Both the position numbers and the translations under genes were made by a program. 64,000 nucleotides of DNA, from the NCBI GenBank assembly GCA_954871525.1, contig OX940865.1:2666001-2730000 (forward strand), in the 5' to 3' direction. Below the pieces are notes generated by a model. It was not told the origin of the DNA. It made no database searches and saw only the letters and a program-made list of their open reading frames with translations. This DNA comes from Parietaria judaica. Its lineage: Eukaryota; Streptophyta; Magnoliopsida; Rosales; Urticaceae. The first letter of the stretch is position 1; each line of letters starts with the position of its first letter. Shown here piece after piece: positions 53,791 through 64,000 of this stretch.

Positions 53791-54955
53791 TTGTATTTTA
53801 TGTAATTAGTTCGAGAATTTTTTTTTAATTTTTGGTTAAATGTTAAGCACAATTTTATTTCAATAAAAGAAAAGTTTCATCATTTCATGTTCATTTTAAT
53901 ATTTAAAGTTACATTTATCTATCGATATCTTCAAAAGAAATAATGTCCGTGAAAGTCATAAATGATTATCTAAAACCATCCCTAGTAAAAGAAGATCACA
54001 TGATGTAAATCAAGGACACAAGTGATACTTCATAATTGACTGGTACATGTTATCGAGAAAAGGAAGAGTCCTCGATATCTCAGAGATATTCTAAAAAATA
54101 TAGGCACTAGTTGCGAGAACTAGATGTGCTGGACATGACTCAGGATCTGTGATATTTACATGGAATTTAACCTTATAACAATAAGGGGACACTAAAATCT
54201 CTAGAGGAATGATGTAAATATTTTTCCAATGTGTGGAATCTCCATGAATCCATTACCTAGCAAGAGGCATGTTTTGATTGCAGTCAAACGCTTCCAGTAA
54301 CGAGGAATTCATAAAAACTATTATTTGACATGTCCAAACTTTTTAGAGTGCAATATGAATTAGTTAAAACAATCATGTACCTAAATCATTAGGGCAATAC
54401 ACCAAGGGCCTCCTGAAGGATATGAGTAGCAGTAATCTGTAGCAGCAGACAAGTTATAACTGTTCTAACTTGGTTGTTATTACTATTATCCCGATCAGGA
54501 AACAAGAACTCGACGTAATAGATGTGCCAAACCATGGTATGTGTCCAATTTCGAGTAGTAAAAATGTTGTAGGAATAAGTAATCATGGAAGTTGACGATG
54601 TGCTAAAATCAAATGGTTAAGTTATCAACTTCACACTAAGGATTGATTTTTTTCAGTGGATTGAGGGAAGTGACTTAGAGCTAGAGACTTCTCACTACTT
54701 GCAGATTTTGAATCTGTGGCCAAAACTACGAAATCTTAAGGAGTTACACCGAACTCGCAAGAAGAAGCAGAGTACAATGACGAATTCGCAATGAAAAAAG
54801 TTTTAGTTGCAAGAGGTATATCCAATCCCGGTATTGCAAACTATCTTATTTGCACATTGATGTGCAAGAGGATATATCCAATCCCTAAACATTCGTGCAA
54901 ATTGAGAGATTATAAGAAATGCCTAAATCAGGATTTGAGCACATTGGGTTTTCCA
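53791..54955. other. Unresolved AT-rich sequence after copia-C
   Basis: Probably includes the decayed 3' LTR of copia-C, but I found no matching 5' copy in the window. The phrase GGATATATCCAATCCC is repeated around 54815 and 54870. No gene supported. Confidence 0.35.
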
Positions 54956-55189
54956 GGTCCGATCCGACTATATAAATTGAGGAAGGGCCCACTCCGGCCC
55001 ATAAATTAAATATGAGGATGTTAATTAATTAATATATTCAATTAAAATGACCTAATGGGCTTAGGACCAGTTAATGGGCCAAAAAGCCCATTAGATCATT
55101 AAACCCTATGGGCTATTTATACCCACTTTATCATCATAATTCGACCAACCCTAAGCAAAAGATAGCCAGAGAAAATCGCAGACTTCTAG
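54956..55189 (+). mobile_element. Fragment of another LTR
   Basis: Contains ATGGGCTATTTATACCCACT (TATA-like, near 55110) followed by CGACCAACCCTAAGC, the layout of an LTR promoter. It is cut on the right by copia-A2 at 55190. There is no partner copy, so the assignment is weak. Confidence 0.35.
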
Positions 55190-57208
55190 TATTGGACATA
55201 TGTGTCCTAAAACAAGATATTTTATCCATTTGTAAAAGATTATGACATGTCATTGAATAAAGATGATACTTATTATGTTAATCTTATTATAGTTTCTGGT
55301 AGAGTAGAATAGAATGTTTGTTTCCTTAGTTCTTAAAGGATGAAATTATGTTATTATTATCACAACAGAGTCAATGTGAGGAAAAATTAATAATCATAAT
55401 AAATGAACTTAAAACGTCTGTGACCTGATGAACTGGGTGGGAGCCCGTTAATCGTATAAGGTCATTAATGTGACTAATTGACATTCATATCCTGGATTAT
55501 GTGTGTGTGTCACACTCATTAGAAGTGCATTAAGTGTGAAGGGTCTTCATACTGGACTGGACCTTACTTAAACTCAAGAAGTTATCATATAAGACCGTCA
55601 TTGATAACTTGTAGTAAATTCACAAATAGATGATCAAATGGATATTAGTTCTAAAACCTGATTGGTCTTGAGTTCGAGCTACTGGCTTGATTGTTCTTTT
55701 ATTTAACCCTTAAAGAACACAAGATATTACCGCTGTTCCCAAAACTATTATTTTGGGAACATGATAGTCAGTAGTAAGGGTAGCTTGATCATAGACATGG
55801 GCATCACATAGCTCTCTTCAGAGTTATGATGATTCCTTTGATTTTCAGTGGTGACAAGTGAGAGGTACCCATGCGCAACTTATGAATCGAAACCATAAGT
55901 GGGTTACTCATAATATAACTAACTGAGTCAAGGAGGAAAATGCAATGAGAGGCATCACGGTAAAAACCACCTGCTCATGTGTGAATCATCAAGTGAAAGA
56001 ACAATAACCCAAATTTGATTGTATCAATGGCAACCCTGCTGATATAAAGAGAAAAATATATACCGTATCACTAAAGAGTGCAGCCTCGGGTCTAAAGTGG
56101 AATCACTTCGAGGTTTGAGGAACAACTAGCGATTCGTTGGAGCTTAACTGATACGGGTCCATGGTCCCCAGAATAGCTCCGTAATGGATGATACGTACGT
56201 GATTAAAATAAATTCTGGATAAAGTTTAATTATTTGGCTAGACTTATAAAACTGAAAGGTCTGTGGCAGATGTCAGATAGTTTATTCGTCAGCGTGGCAA
56301 AAGTACCATATCTTGGTAAACAAAATTAACTCATAAAAGAAAGTTAGAATATAAATTTTTATCAGCACCATGTTGTTGGAAATTAAATTTTAAGAAACTT
56401 TGCTCTTTGGACCAATTCATTTCGACTTATGGTTTCTGTTTTATTGATTTTCAAAGTTTGTGCTCAGTTCGATAGACTATGAAATTAAATACCGTGTCAC
56501 GAATTTAAATGATGGTGTGGCACAATGATATTTTAATGTGTTATATTGAGGTAAAAAAATATTAATATAATTTAACTATTTGGATTTAATTATTGATATC
56601 TTATTAATAATTAATTAATAATTAATAAATTATATATCATTTTATATTTTATTTATTAATATCTTATTAATAATTAATTAATAATCAATAGTTTTATATT
56701 AATAAATAAAATATATAATGATATATATTTAATACATGTGTAAATCAATGTGGGCTTGTATGACCTAGTCCACACGAGTTTTCACTTAGCTAGGGTTTCA
56801 TATTTTCAGCATAAGTACCTAGAGTTTTGTATTTTAGCAAAATCCTAAAATTAATCTTATCCTTTCGATCGGAAATGATTTAATATCAACCGTAGGATTA
56901 CGATGATTGATTTTTGACCTAACCCTAATTCGAAAATAGTAGCTTGGTGACCAAGCTTAGGGTTTTCGAATTTGACCTAATTAATTGTATCCGTTAGATC
57001 GGTTTAAGATTTAATCTTTACCGTCGGATTGGAAATTAATTAATTAAATATATAATATATAATTTTCGAAATAATGACAAGGATAAAATCAAATTAGGGC
57101 TTTGACAAAGTCTTAAGGTATTTGATTTTATCCTAAATTAATTTTATCCATTAGATCGGTCCAAGATTAATCTAAGCCGTTGGATCTATATAATTAATAG
57201 TTTTTGAA

Positions 57209-57209
<1 letters not shown>

Positions 57210-57247
<38 letters not shown>
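57210..57247. repeat. (ATT)n microsatellite in copia-A2 LTR
   Basis: About twelve ATT repeats in the AT-rich middle of the LTR, absent from the other LTR copies of the family. Confidence 0.85.
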
Positions 57248-57250
<3 letters not shown>

Positions 57251-57645
57251 ATATATTTCGAAATTATATTTAAATATGTATAGTAGATTGGTTTTTTATT
57301 TTACCAATTTGTTCTTATTTAATTAAATCCCTAATTAATTATATCCATTGGATTTAGATAAGAGTGAATCTAAACCTTTGGATTAAGATAATTAATTATA
57401 TTTAATAATTATTTTCGAAATTAAATATATATATAGATATATTCGAATTATATTTAATAAGAGGATAAGATTGGTTTTGATTTTACGAAGTCTTTCTTAT
57501 TTAATTAAATACAAGTTTAATTATAACAGTTGGATCTAGATGAGATTAAATCTCAACCATTGGATTGAAATAATTAAAGTATTTAAATATATATAAAATT
57601 CGAATTTTGGAGTGAAAATCTCTAATTCAGTTATAGTCTTAAGCC

Positions 57646-57653
57646 TATAAATA
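57646..57653 (+). promoter_or_regulatory. TATA box of copia-A2 5' LTR
   Basis: TATAAATA in the family context AGCCTATAAATAGAGGAGTC. Confidence 0.65.
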
Positions 57654-58224
57654 GAGGAGTCATTCTACACAGTTTTCACACCTCTCCCCAGAGCAAAAAC
57701 TCGAGCTCTCCCTCTCTCTCTAGGGTCTGCGAGTTTTTGCCTCTGATACCCTTATCGGTTTGGCTTAGTGAGAACGTTTTTTCTCCAGTAGCTTAAAACG
57801 AACCTCAGTTAAAGTTTTGCGACAGAGTCATGCCGGCGAAGCCCACGCTTCGGTAAGAGGAGTCCAAGAGAATATCCCGGAAGATCACGGGTGTTTCCCT
57901 CAGCCCCGGCGGAGCCCTGCCGAACTTCAAACTCCGAAGCCGAAAACGTCAACCGAGGTACGGCCTTATGCATTGGGTTAATAAATGCAACAATTTACCG
58001 CTTTGTATTTATTTCCTATTCGACTAGCTTATTAGTAATGATTATGAAATATTAAATTCGTAATATTTATACGGTCTTGTTAAAATGGTTATTACCCGAT
58101 ATCCGTGCCGTTGGTCCGATAACAAGTTTTCTTCTTTAAAATAATTTTTTAAATGTTACCGGGATGGCTCGGAGGCACATTTCGGCGTAATGGAACCAGG
58201 ATTCAAACCCCTATTTCCAAAAAA

Positions 58225-58238
58225 TTGGTATCAGACCC
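58225..58238 (+). other. copia-A2 primer binding site
   Basis: TTGGTATCAGACCC, one base from the copia consensus TTGGTATCAGAGCC. Confidence 0.85.
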
Positions 58239-60228
58239 ATGGTTCAAGGATAAATTATTACGTAATTTATTTTAACGGTTTAACAAACTTATTATTTGAT
58301 GAATAAATTAATAATTAAAATTAAAATTGGATTTCTAGACATTTTAAATATTAATTTTAAATTAGAAATATTACCCGACCCGAAAACTCAGACCGGGTAA
58401 TGGGCCGGGCTAGCCGAACCCGCGGGCTAGGGTTCGCTCGGAGCGAACCTAGTGGGAGGTGGGGCTAAAGACTAGCCCGAGGGCCTCGCGCCAAGCCCAC
58501 AGGGAGCGAGCAAGGGCTACTCGCTGCAACCCGTGGGCTCTCGGTGAGGGATGCCCTGGCAGCGACGCTGCCTTGGCTTGCCTGTGCCTGGGCCGAACCG
58601 AGTAGGCCTCGGTTACGGGCTCAAGAATTACCGCCACTGGCAGCGGCTAGGGCAAGGGCAGGACACTACCCAGCAACGTCCAAGTCTTACCAGCCCAACC
58701 CGGTTAGGCAAGGGAATGGGCCCTGTAGGCCCAGCCCGATGATAGCGTTCTACCAGGGCTTTTCCCGAGCCTAGGTTAGGCCATTCCGCGGCTCGTTTTC
58801 CCGGGATTTTACTCGGAAGGTCCACGTGTTATTTTTATAATATGGGCCGGATTTTTAATCCGACCCAGTACCCGTGGATTGAATAAATTTAATATTAATT
58901 ATTATTCTTGAAATAAATAAATTATGAATTTAATTAATTATCTTTAATTAATTATAAATAAAATATGGATGTTATTTCCGGATAAATAACATTGACTTAT
59001 TTTATAAAATTCATAAAATTAAATATGGATATTATTTATTGATTAAATAATATTGTCTTATTTAATATTGTAAAAATGGATGATAATTCTTTGGAATTAT
59101 ACCATTGACATATTTTAAATATTTCATTAATTATTAGTAATAGGGCCTAAAATCGATTTAATGATAATTCTTTGAGAATAAGTATTATCAACATCTAATT
59201 ATAAATATTCATTATAGATATAATTTATTATAACCTATTTTCATAACCCATAAACATAGCGTCTATGTTTTGTCATTATTATTATGTCGAAGATAGGATA
59301 AATATAAATAATAAACAGTAAATGTGAAAGTGTTTATTACTAGTCGGAGAAATCTCAAACGTATGATCTTGTCTAATGAAGAGGGAATCAAAAGTGGGGC
59401 CGTTTCACTATCCACTTCTGGGTGACCGGTTAGGACCCCTTCCATCTACCTGGAGAGAGTATGGTTTTACCTATCACTACCGACGAAATAATAAACACTA
59501 TAAATAAGGGCTTAATTAAGATTACATACCGTAATAAATAAAGCCAAAATATAAACTTTAATTGTGTCGTTAATAGAAATTTTATAATAAGTTTTAAATA
59601 ACTTATAGAAATTAAAAACGTTATTTAATAAAACAATGGCAAGTATAGAATAATTCAAAAGGTCCCATTATTATTGTCACAAGGTCTGCTGACCACACCG
59701 CCTCGAGTCACCTTAGATTGACACTCCTCGGGAAATATGTGCTTGTGGAAGGTTTGACACTGTGATAGTTCCAAAAGAATATGGGGATGGAGGAATCTTG
59801 GAAATGGACTGCGAGTCACCCTAGAGTGACCATTCCCTAAGCACGACGTTTCCAAGAGGATCCCGAGAACCGAAAATATTGGTTTAAGCTTGCACTGAAG
59901 TTAATGCTTCTCGACCGTCTATGGCGATAGTTAATAATCATAGGGAACTTTGGTAGTTATTTTTTTAATATTGATTAATTTTATGACTAAAACTTAGTTT
60001 AACCAAACTACACCGTTGATACCAGGAGTCACCCTAGAGTGACCATGCCACTAACGACGGCAACGACGTGTACATTCGGTTAAATTATCACGAAATAGTT
60101 AAGGGGTTTAGTTAACGTTTTCCTTGAACATGTTTGCATCATGTAACTATTTCGAACCAATAATTTTTACCTAAAACATTCTACCTATAATAAAGGTTAA
60201 TAAGTTTATTTTTTAATGTAAGTATAAA
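58239..60228 (+). other. copia-A2 untranslated leader
   Basis: Co-linear with the copia-A1 leader, including the GC-rich segment (about 58375-58855) and the conserved 3' half. The GTCAC..GTGAC motif occurs at 59707 (GTCACCTTAGATTGAC), 59815 and 60028 (both GTCACCCTAGAGTGAC). Open frames in the GC-rich part are not shared with copia-A1. Confidence 0.7.
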
Positions 60229-61447
60229 ATGTCTATCCCAAATAAATATAGAACAATCTGATGTGTATTTAATGTCAATACAATAAATGTTTGAATAAGT
60301 GATTTTGTTAACTTATTGATTATTTTTTGTGATTAGATGGTATTTCCACTCGATAATACAAGGGAGTAATTCAAAAGTTTGAGAACTTTGGAAATGGCTA
60401 TAGATTAAAAAAGAGAAGATAATCACCCATCCCTATGATTGGTTAAGGTTGAAACCTTTGACATAATTCATGATTCAGAAGACGATAATATGTTGACAGT
60501 GTGAGTCAAAGTAATGGGATAATTATTTCAGTGGGAGAAAGTCGTTTAAATATAATAAGTTGTTGTTTTCAAGAACAATATTTATTATACCAGTGACTTA
60601 CGTTGAAATTCAAATGTCCACTTATATAAACAAAGTTTTATCATTGTAGATAATAATGAAATTATTATTTATGAAATGATCTAGTTGTTTATATTTATTG
60701 TCACATGAGGTAAAATAAACGAGCTCAAACCATTATGAAATAATGAATAAATAATATGGATGTGACATCCTGAAAAAGGGTTAACCGTTGAAGTGATCGA
60801 TCATACCTTAGGCATCTAAATGCTAGTCATATTAATTTGGATGAGATAAACATGATGGACCAATGCGTGAACTGTTTGTCAATTCCCTACCTGTTTGAGA
60901 ATATTGTCCAAAGATTAAAATGACTAAAATACCATTTTATGAGAAAAAGGTCTAAATAGCCACAGTTCCTATAAAGCTTTTACATACTTGGTGTATGTGG
61001 TCCATTATAAAAGCTCGCGAAGGATATGAATACTTTATCTAATGATTGGCAAGTATTCAAGGTAAAGGTATGAATGCAAAGTAAATTATAACTTTTGTAA
61101 GTTCAAGAAATTTATCGCATGAACCGAATTTTTAATTCAGTTAATCACTTATGACTCTTTAGTTAGTCTGAAGGGGTAAATCTAAACTTTCAGTTTAATG
61201 ATCACCTTATAGAGAAATTAATTCTCTGACAGTCAACGTTCTTTTTCACACCAGCACAATGATGTCTTCAAGAAAGAAAAGGAACAAGAACCTTTAAGAA
61301 ATGATTAAGGGGGATGAATCATTTTACATTATTCATGGGACTCGAACGAAATATAGTTTATGATAATATAAGAGAGTAATTATTTTTCAACAATAGTAAC
61401 TATTTTGGAATATGACTCCATATTAAACTATGAACCTCAAGGTATGT
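60229..61447 (+). pseudogene. copia-A2 gag-pol remnant
   Basis: Starts ATGTCTATCCCAAATAAA at the position of the copia-A1 gag ATG. It is then heavily decayed. The pre-integrase block is recognisable at about 60800-60950 (HLNASHINLDEIN, MTKIPFYEK), the integrase start at about 60985 (LVYVVHYKS-like), and a final YDSILNYEP at 61405-61440 matching DYMMNFKP of copia-A1. It is cut at 61447 by the next LTR. Confidence 0.7.
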
Positions 61448-62940
61448 TGTTGGTGATTTTTGGTCACAGGAAAAACAAACCCCAACAACTCAAAACACCC
61501 TTAGGAAGCAGAAGGATAACTCAGGGAGCACACGGAGTAAAGAACGGACGAGGGGTAAGACCGCGCAAAAAGTGTTCCTAGCCTTTGTGCCGCCCCCGCG
61601 CCACGATTTCCCTTGCCCAAGAAACCCGAGAGGCCCCCGTGCCGCCCACACGGCAGATGTGCCCATGACATGGCAGCCCCCGAAGCCCTCGTGACGCGCC
61701 CCGCGGCAAGGGTGCCCCTGCCAGGTGAATCCCCGAAGTCCCCGTGTCGCGCCCCACGGCACGGGTGCTCCTGCGAGGGCAGCCGCCCAAGCCCCGTGCC
61801 ACCCCTGCGGCACGGGTGCCCCTGCCACGGCAGCCCCCGACGTCCCCGTGTCGTGCCCCTGCAGTACGGGTGCCCATGCCAGGGCAGCTCCCAAAGTCCC
61901 CGTGCCGCGCCCCTGCGGCACAGGTGCCCCTGCCAGGGCAGCCTCCCGAGACTCCTGAGCCCCCGTGCCGCCCTTGCGGCATGGGTGCTCCTGCTAGGGC
62001 AGCCCCTGAAGTCCCCGTACCGCACCCCTATGTCACAGATGCCCTTGCCAGTGTAGCCTCCCAAGCCCATGTGCTGCCCCCTGTGGCACGGATGCCCCTG
62101 CCAAGCTGCCTTCCTGAGCCTCCGGAGCCACCCAAGCCGAACCATCCGAACTCGAGGAGATCTCCACTCATGCCAAACACTTCCTTACCCTCGAAGGAAC
62201 TCCCTAGGCCCCTAGGAATGCCCATTCTACCCTTAAGCACTTGCCTTATAATGTGAGGATGTCCTCCCCCACACAAATTACCCAAATACCCTTATGTGAG
62301 TCTTACTTACATTAATCACTCTCACATTTCCCATTAACCCCTAAAATTCCCTTCATTACCCTCTCCCCAAGGAAATGACTCCATATGCCCTCCATTATGG
62401 ACCATAATGCCCTTGTGGGATGTATTTTCACTTGGAAAAACTTCCTTACCCTTAGACCCTCCAAAAGTCTATAAGTAGCACCCCATTTCACATAAATCAT
62501 ATCATCATCTTCACTTGCCCTTACTATGCACAAATCTTTCCTCCCCACAAAGAAACTTAGAATTCTCTCTTCTTCCTTTCTCCTTACTATGCCGATTTCT
62601 CCATTGATTTCGAGCTTGAAGGAAGTTCTCAAGATCTAAGCCTTGCCTCGCTCGTTTCTTCATATGATCTCAGCAAGTAAGGAAGATCATCACCCAAGGG
62701 ATTTTGGCCATCATTAGCCTCCCTTTCACCACCAAAAACACCCTCCCATATCCACCAAAAATCCGATTCGTCACCACCCCCTAGGGATATTTCAATCACA
62801 CAAAAAAATACCCTCCAAGGCCGATTTTTTTACACCACCCGTGTGAGTTCTCGGCCTCCATTAAGACGGGGACTCCTTGCCGTCTAGAAAGGAGTCGGAA
62901 GCCCTCCCATACGGTGAGGCCGAGTTGTACTTAGAAACAC
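61448..62940 (+). mobile_element. LTR-type element inserted in copia-A2 pol (start)
   Basis: Begins TGTTGGTGATTTTTGGTCAC exactly where copia-A2 coding similarity ends. A TATA-like CTATAAGTAGCACCCC at about 62470 and CT/CA-rich 5' UTR-like sequence after it (CTCTCTTCTTCCTTTCTCC) indicate a plus-strand LTR promoter about 1.0 kb in. The U3 contains the GC-rich tandem array. The LTR end and primer site were not identified, so class and length are open. Confidence 0.5.
61640..62110. repeat. GC-rich tandem array, about 55 bp unit
   Basis: About nine imperfect units of 50-61 bp, each with a core like CGGCACGGGTGCCCCTGCCA, then GGGCAGCC and CCCCGTGCCGC. The core contains the inverted pair GGCAC/GTGCC. 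Long open frames on both strands through it are low-complexity artefacts. Confidence 0.9.
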
Positions 62941-63350
62941 TAAGGAGCTTGCAATACCCCGTGCACATAAACTAAGTGCCGGGAGAGGCGGAAAGTGCAA
63001 CTTCGCCTCGCCGAAGCTCTGCCCACAAAAAGTCGGCAATCTTCGGTCCTCGAAGCTCTCCCCCTTTTTTTTCCATTTTTCCACGTGACAAGTTAGGCAC
63101 CGCACCTCCGCTTAGGCGAAGCTCTACCCACATCGATAGCCGGTGCGCTAGACGGTTAAAGAGGCTCACCTTTGGCTTACCGAAGCTCTGTCCACCTCGC
63201 GAGTCGGTCCTTGGACCACTTAAGCACCGCATCCTCGACTCCTCCAAGGCTCTCCCCCACGTGCGAGCTATTCTTCTAGAATAGTCCGTCCCCGGTGCCC
63301 TCGTATCTTACCTGAAGTATCACTTTAAACCGTCGGGGACTGTTAGCGGA
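62941..63350 (+). repeat. Imperfect 63-68 bp repeats before a purine tract
   Basis: The words CGAAGCTCTGCCCAC, CGAAGCTCTCCCCC, CGAAGCTCTACCCAC, CGAAGCTCTGTCCAC and CAAGGCTCTCCCCCA recur at about 63011, 63049, 63117, 63180 and 63244. GTCGGGGAC at about 63341 directly before TGTTAGCGG resembles a polypurine tract followed by an LTR start. Confidence 0.5.
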
Positions 63351-64000
63351 TCTAGTACCACTATATATGCTAACCCCCATTTATCACCTAAAAGCGAACT
63401 ACATAACGGCTTGAACCCTAAGGTAGGGTACGTACGCAACCCGTAATTAACGAGGCGGGGACAACCATAATAATAAACAACCCCCCTAAGCCCCCCGGGA
63501 CTAAGGGCTAAGGCCCTTTGACGACAAGCGAAGGGTACGCCGAGCCGGGAATCTTATATCCATCAACACTCTAAGTACCTAGCCACCTCCCGTCGACAAG
63601 ATGAAGGTTATGCCGAGCCGGGAATCTTACTCCCATCAACGCTCTAAGTACGTAGCCCTGAAATGGAAGGCGACAAAGGGAGGAGAAGATTCGGAAAAAG
63701 AGAGCACTCCGGCGACCGCGGAACCAACTCCTCAAGCTCGTCGAAGATAAAATCACCCGCGCTCATCGAAAATGGAAGCTAGGGAGAATAAATGAGCTTG
63801 GCCGAGTTTTTTAGATCTCAACAATGGTGAGCTCGAGTTTTGGAATGAAGAAATCAAGGAGAAAAGAAGTGAAAAGGGTAAATGAGAAAAGAGAAAGACC
63901 AAAAAGCAAAAAAGTACCATAAAGCACTTTATGACATCACCATGTCAAGGACTTGTCTCCCCTCACCCAACAACCTTAAAGTTTGAATTTTACCCCCAAT
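63351..64000. mobile_element. Possible LTR, cut by window edge
   Basis: Begins TGTTAGCGGATC after the purine tract. It contains two copies, 73 bp apart, of GCCGAGCCGGGAATCTTA...CATCAAC (63541 and 63614). The minus strand from about 63880 has CT-rich, 5'-UTR-like sequence, so the orientation is not settled. Confidence 0.35.

Larger units (their letters stand above)
55190..58223 (+). mobile_element. copia-A2 5' LTR
   Basis: About 3.0 kb, same family as 9978-12642. It starts TATTGGACATATG (one change from TGTTGG) and ends near TATTTCCA before the primer site. It includes a (TTA)n run at about 57210-57247 and TATAAATA at 57646. The 3' LTR must lie beyond the window. Confidence 0.88.

Noticed and set aside
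61490..62256. Overlapping open frames on both strands rich in Gly/Arg or Pro/Ala
   Set aside because: They are produced by the GC-rich tandem array inside an LTR-like region; all frames are open for the same compositional reason.

Overview
The window is plant nuclear DNA, most likely from a eudicot. It is AT-rich and consists mostly of nested LTR retrotransposons. I see only one convincing host gene: an intronless AP2/ERF transcription factor on the minus strand at 39589-40353. Plant origin follows from the ERF gene, the Ty3/gypsy Tat-type and Ty1/copia polyproteins, TGGCGCC and TGGTATCAGAGC-type primer sites, and a 5S-carrying Cassandra TRIM.

Left third (1-22878): an old, reverse-oriented Ty3/gypsy Tat-like element (gypsy-1). 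Its 5' LTR is at 20738-22878, gag is split between 20284-20672 and 9190-9977, and protease-RT-RNase H-integrase runs down to 2658. A gene on the opposite strand, the antisense ORF (aORF), follows at 56-1869. The 3' LTR lies outside the window. Three later events broke it up: a Cassandra oligomer inserted into its 5' LTR (20908-22295); a Ty1/copia element (copia-A1, 9978-20283) inserted into gag with loss of part of gag; and an LTR of the same copia family inserted at 6283-9170.

Middle (22879-43370): AT-rich intergenic DNA with a TIR element (24681-25338) and an unidentified GC-rich fragment (25480-25960). Next is a young, nearly complete Tat-like element (gypsy-2, 26523-39210) with 724-bp LTRs differing at about seven sites. 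It encodes gag, PR, RT, RNase H, a second archaeal-type RNase H and IN on the plus strand, then a 43-bp tandem repeat, then a convergent aORF with a predicted intron. Its 3' LTR ends 378 bp beyond the ERF stop codon. From 40.5 to 43.4 kb is intergenic DNA with two SINE-like copies.

Right third (43370-64000): copia-B (43372-49937) carries about 1 kb of foreign, possibly mitochondrial, DNA between its pre-integrase and integrase domains. It abuts a decayed copia-C (49938-53790). A second long-LTR copia of the A1 family (copia-A2, 55190-61447) is interrupted in pol by another LTR-type element (61448 to the window edge) whose U3 holds a GC-rich tandem array.

Most striking observations: a tobamovirus-type leaky stop context (UAG CAA UUA) between protease and RT of gypsy-2; a spliced convergent aORF shared by two distantly related gypsy copies; three regularly spaced copies of a near-palindrome conserved in two copia leaders; the Cassandra oligomer with one copy missing part of its 5S promoter; and a 3' LTR promoter aimed antisense into the ERF gene. 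All coordinates and divergence counts were read by eye, without alignment software.
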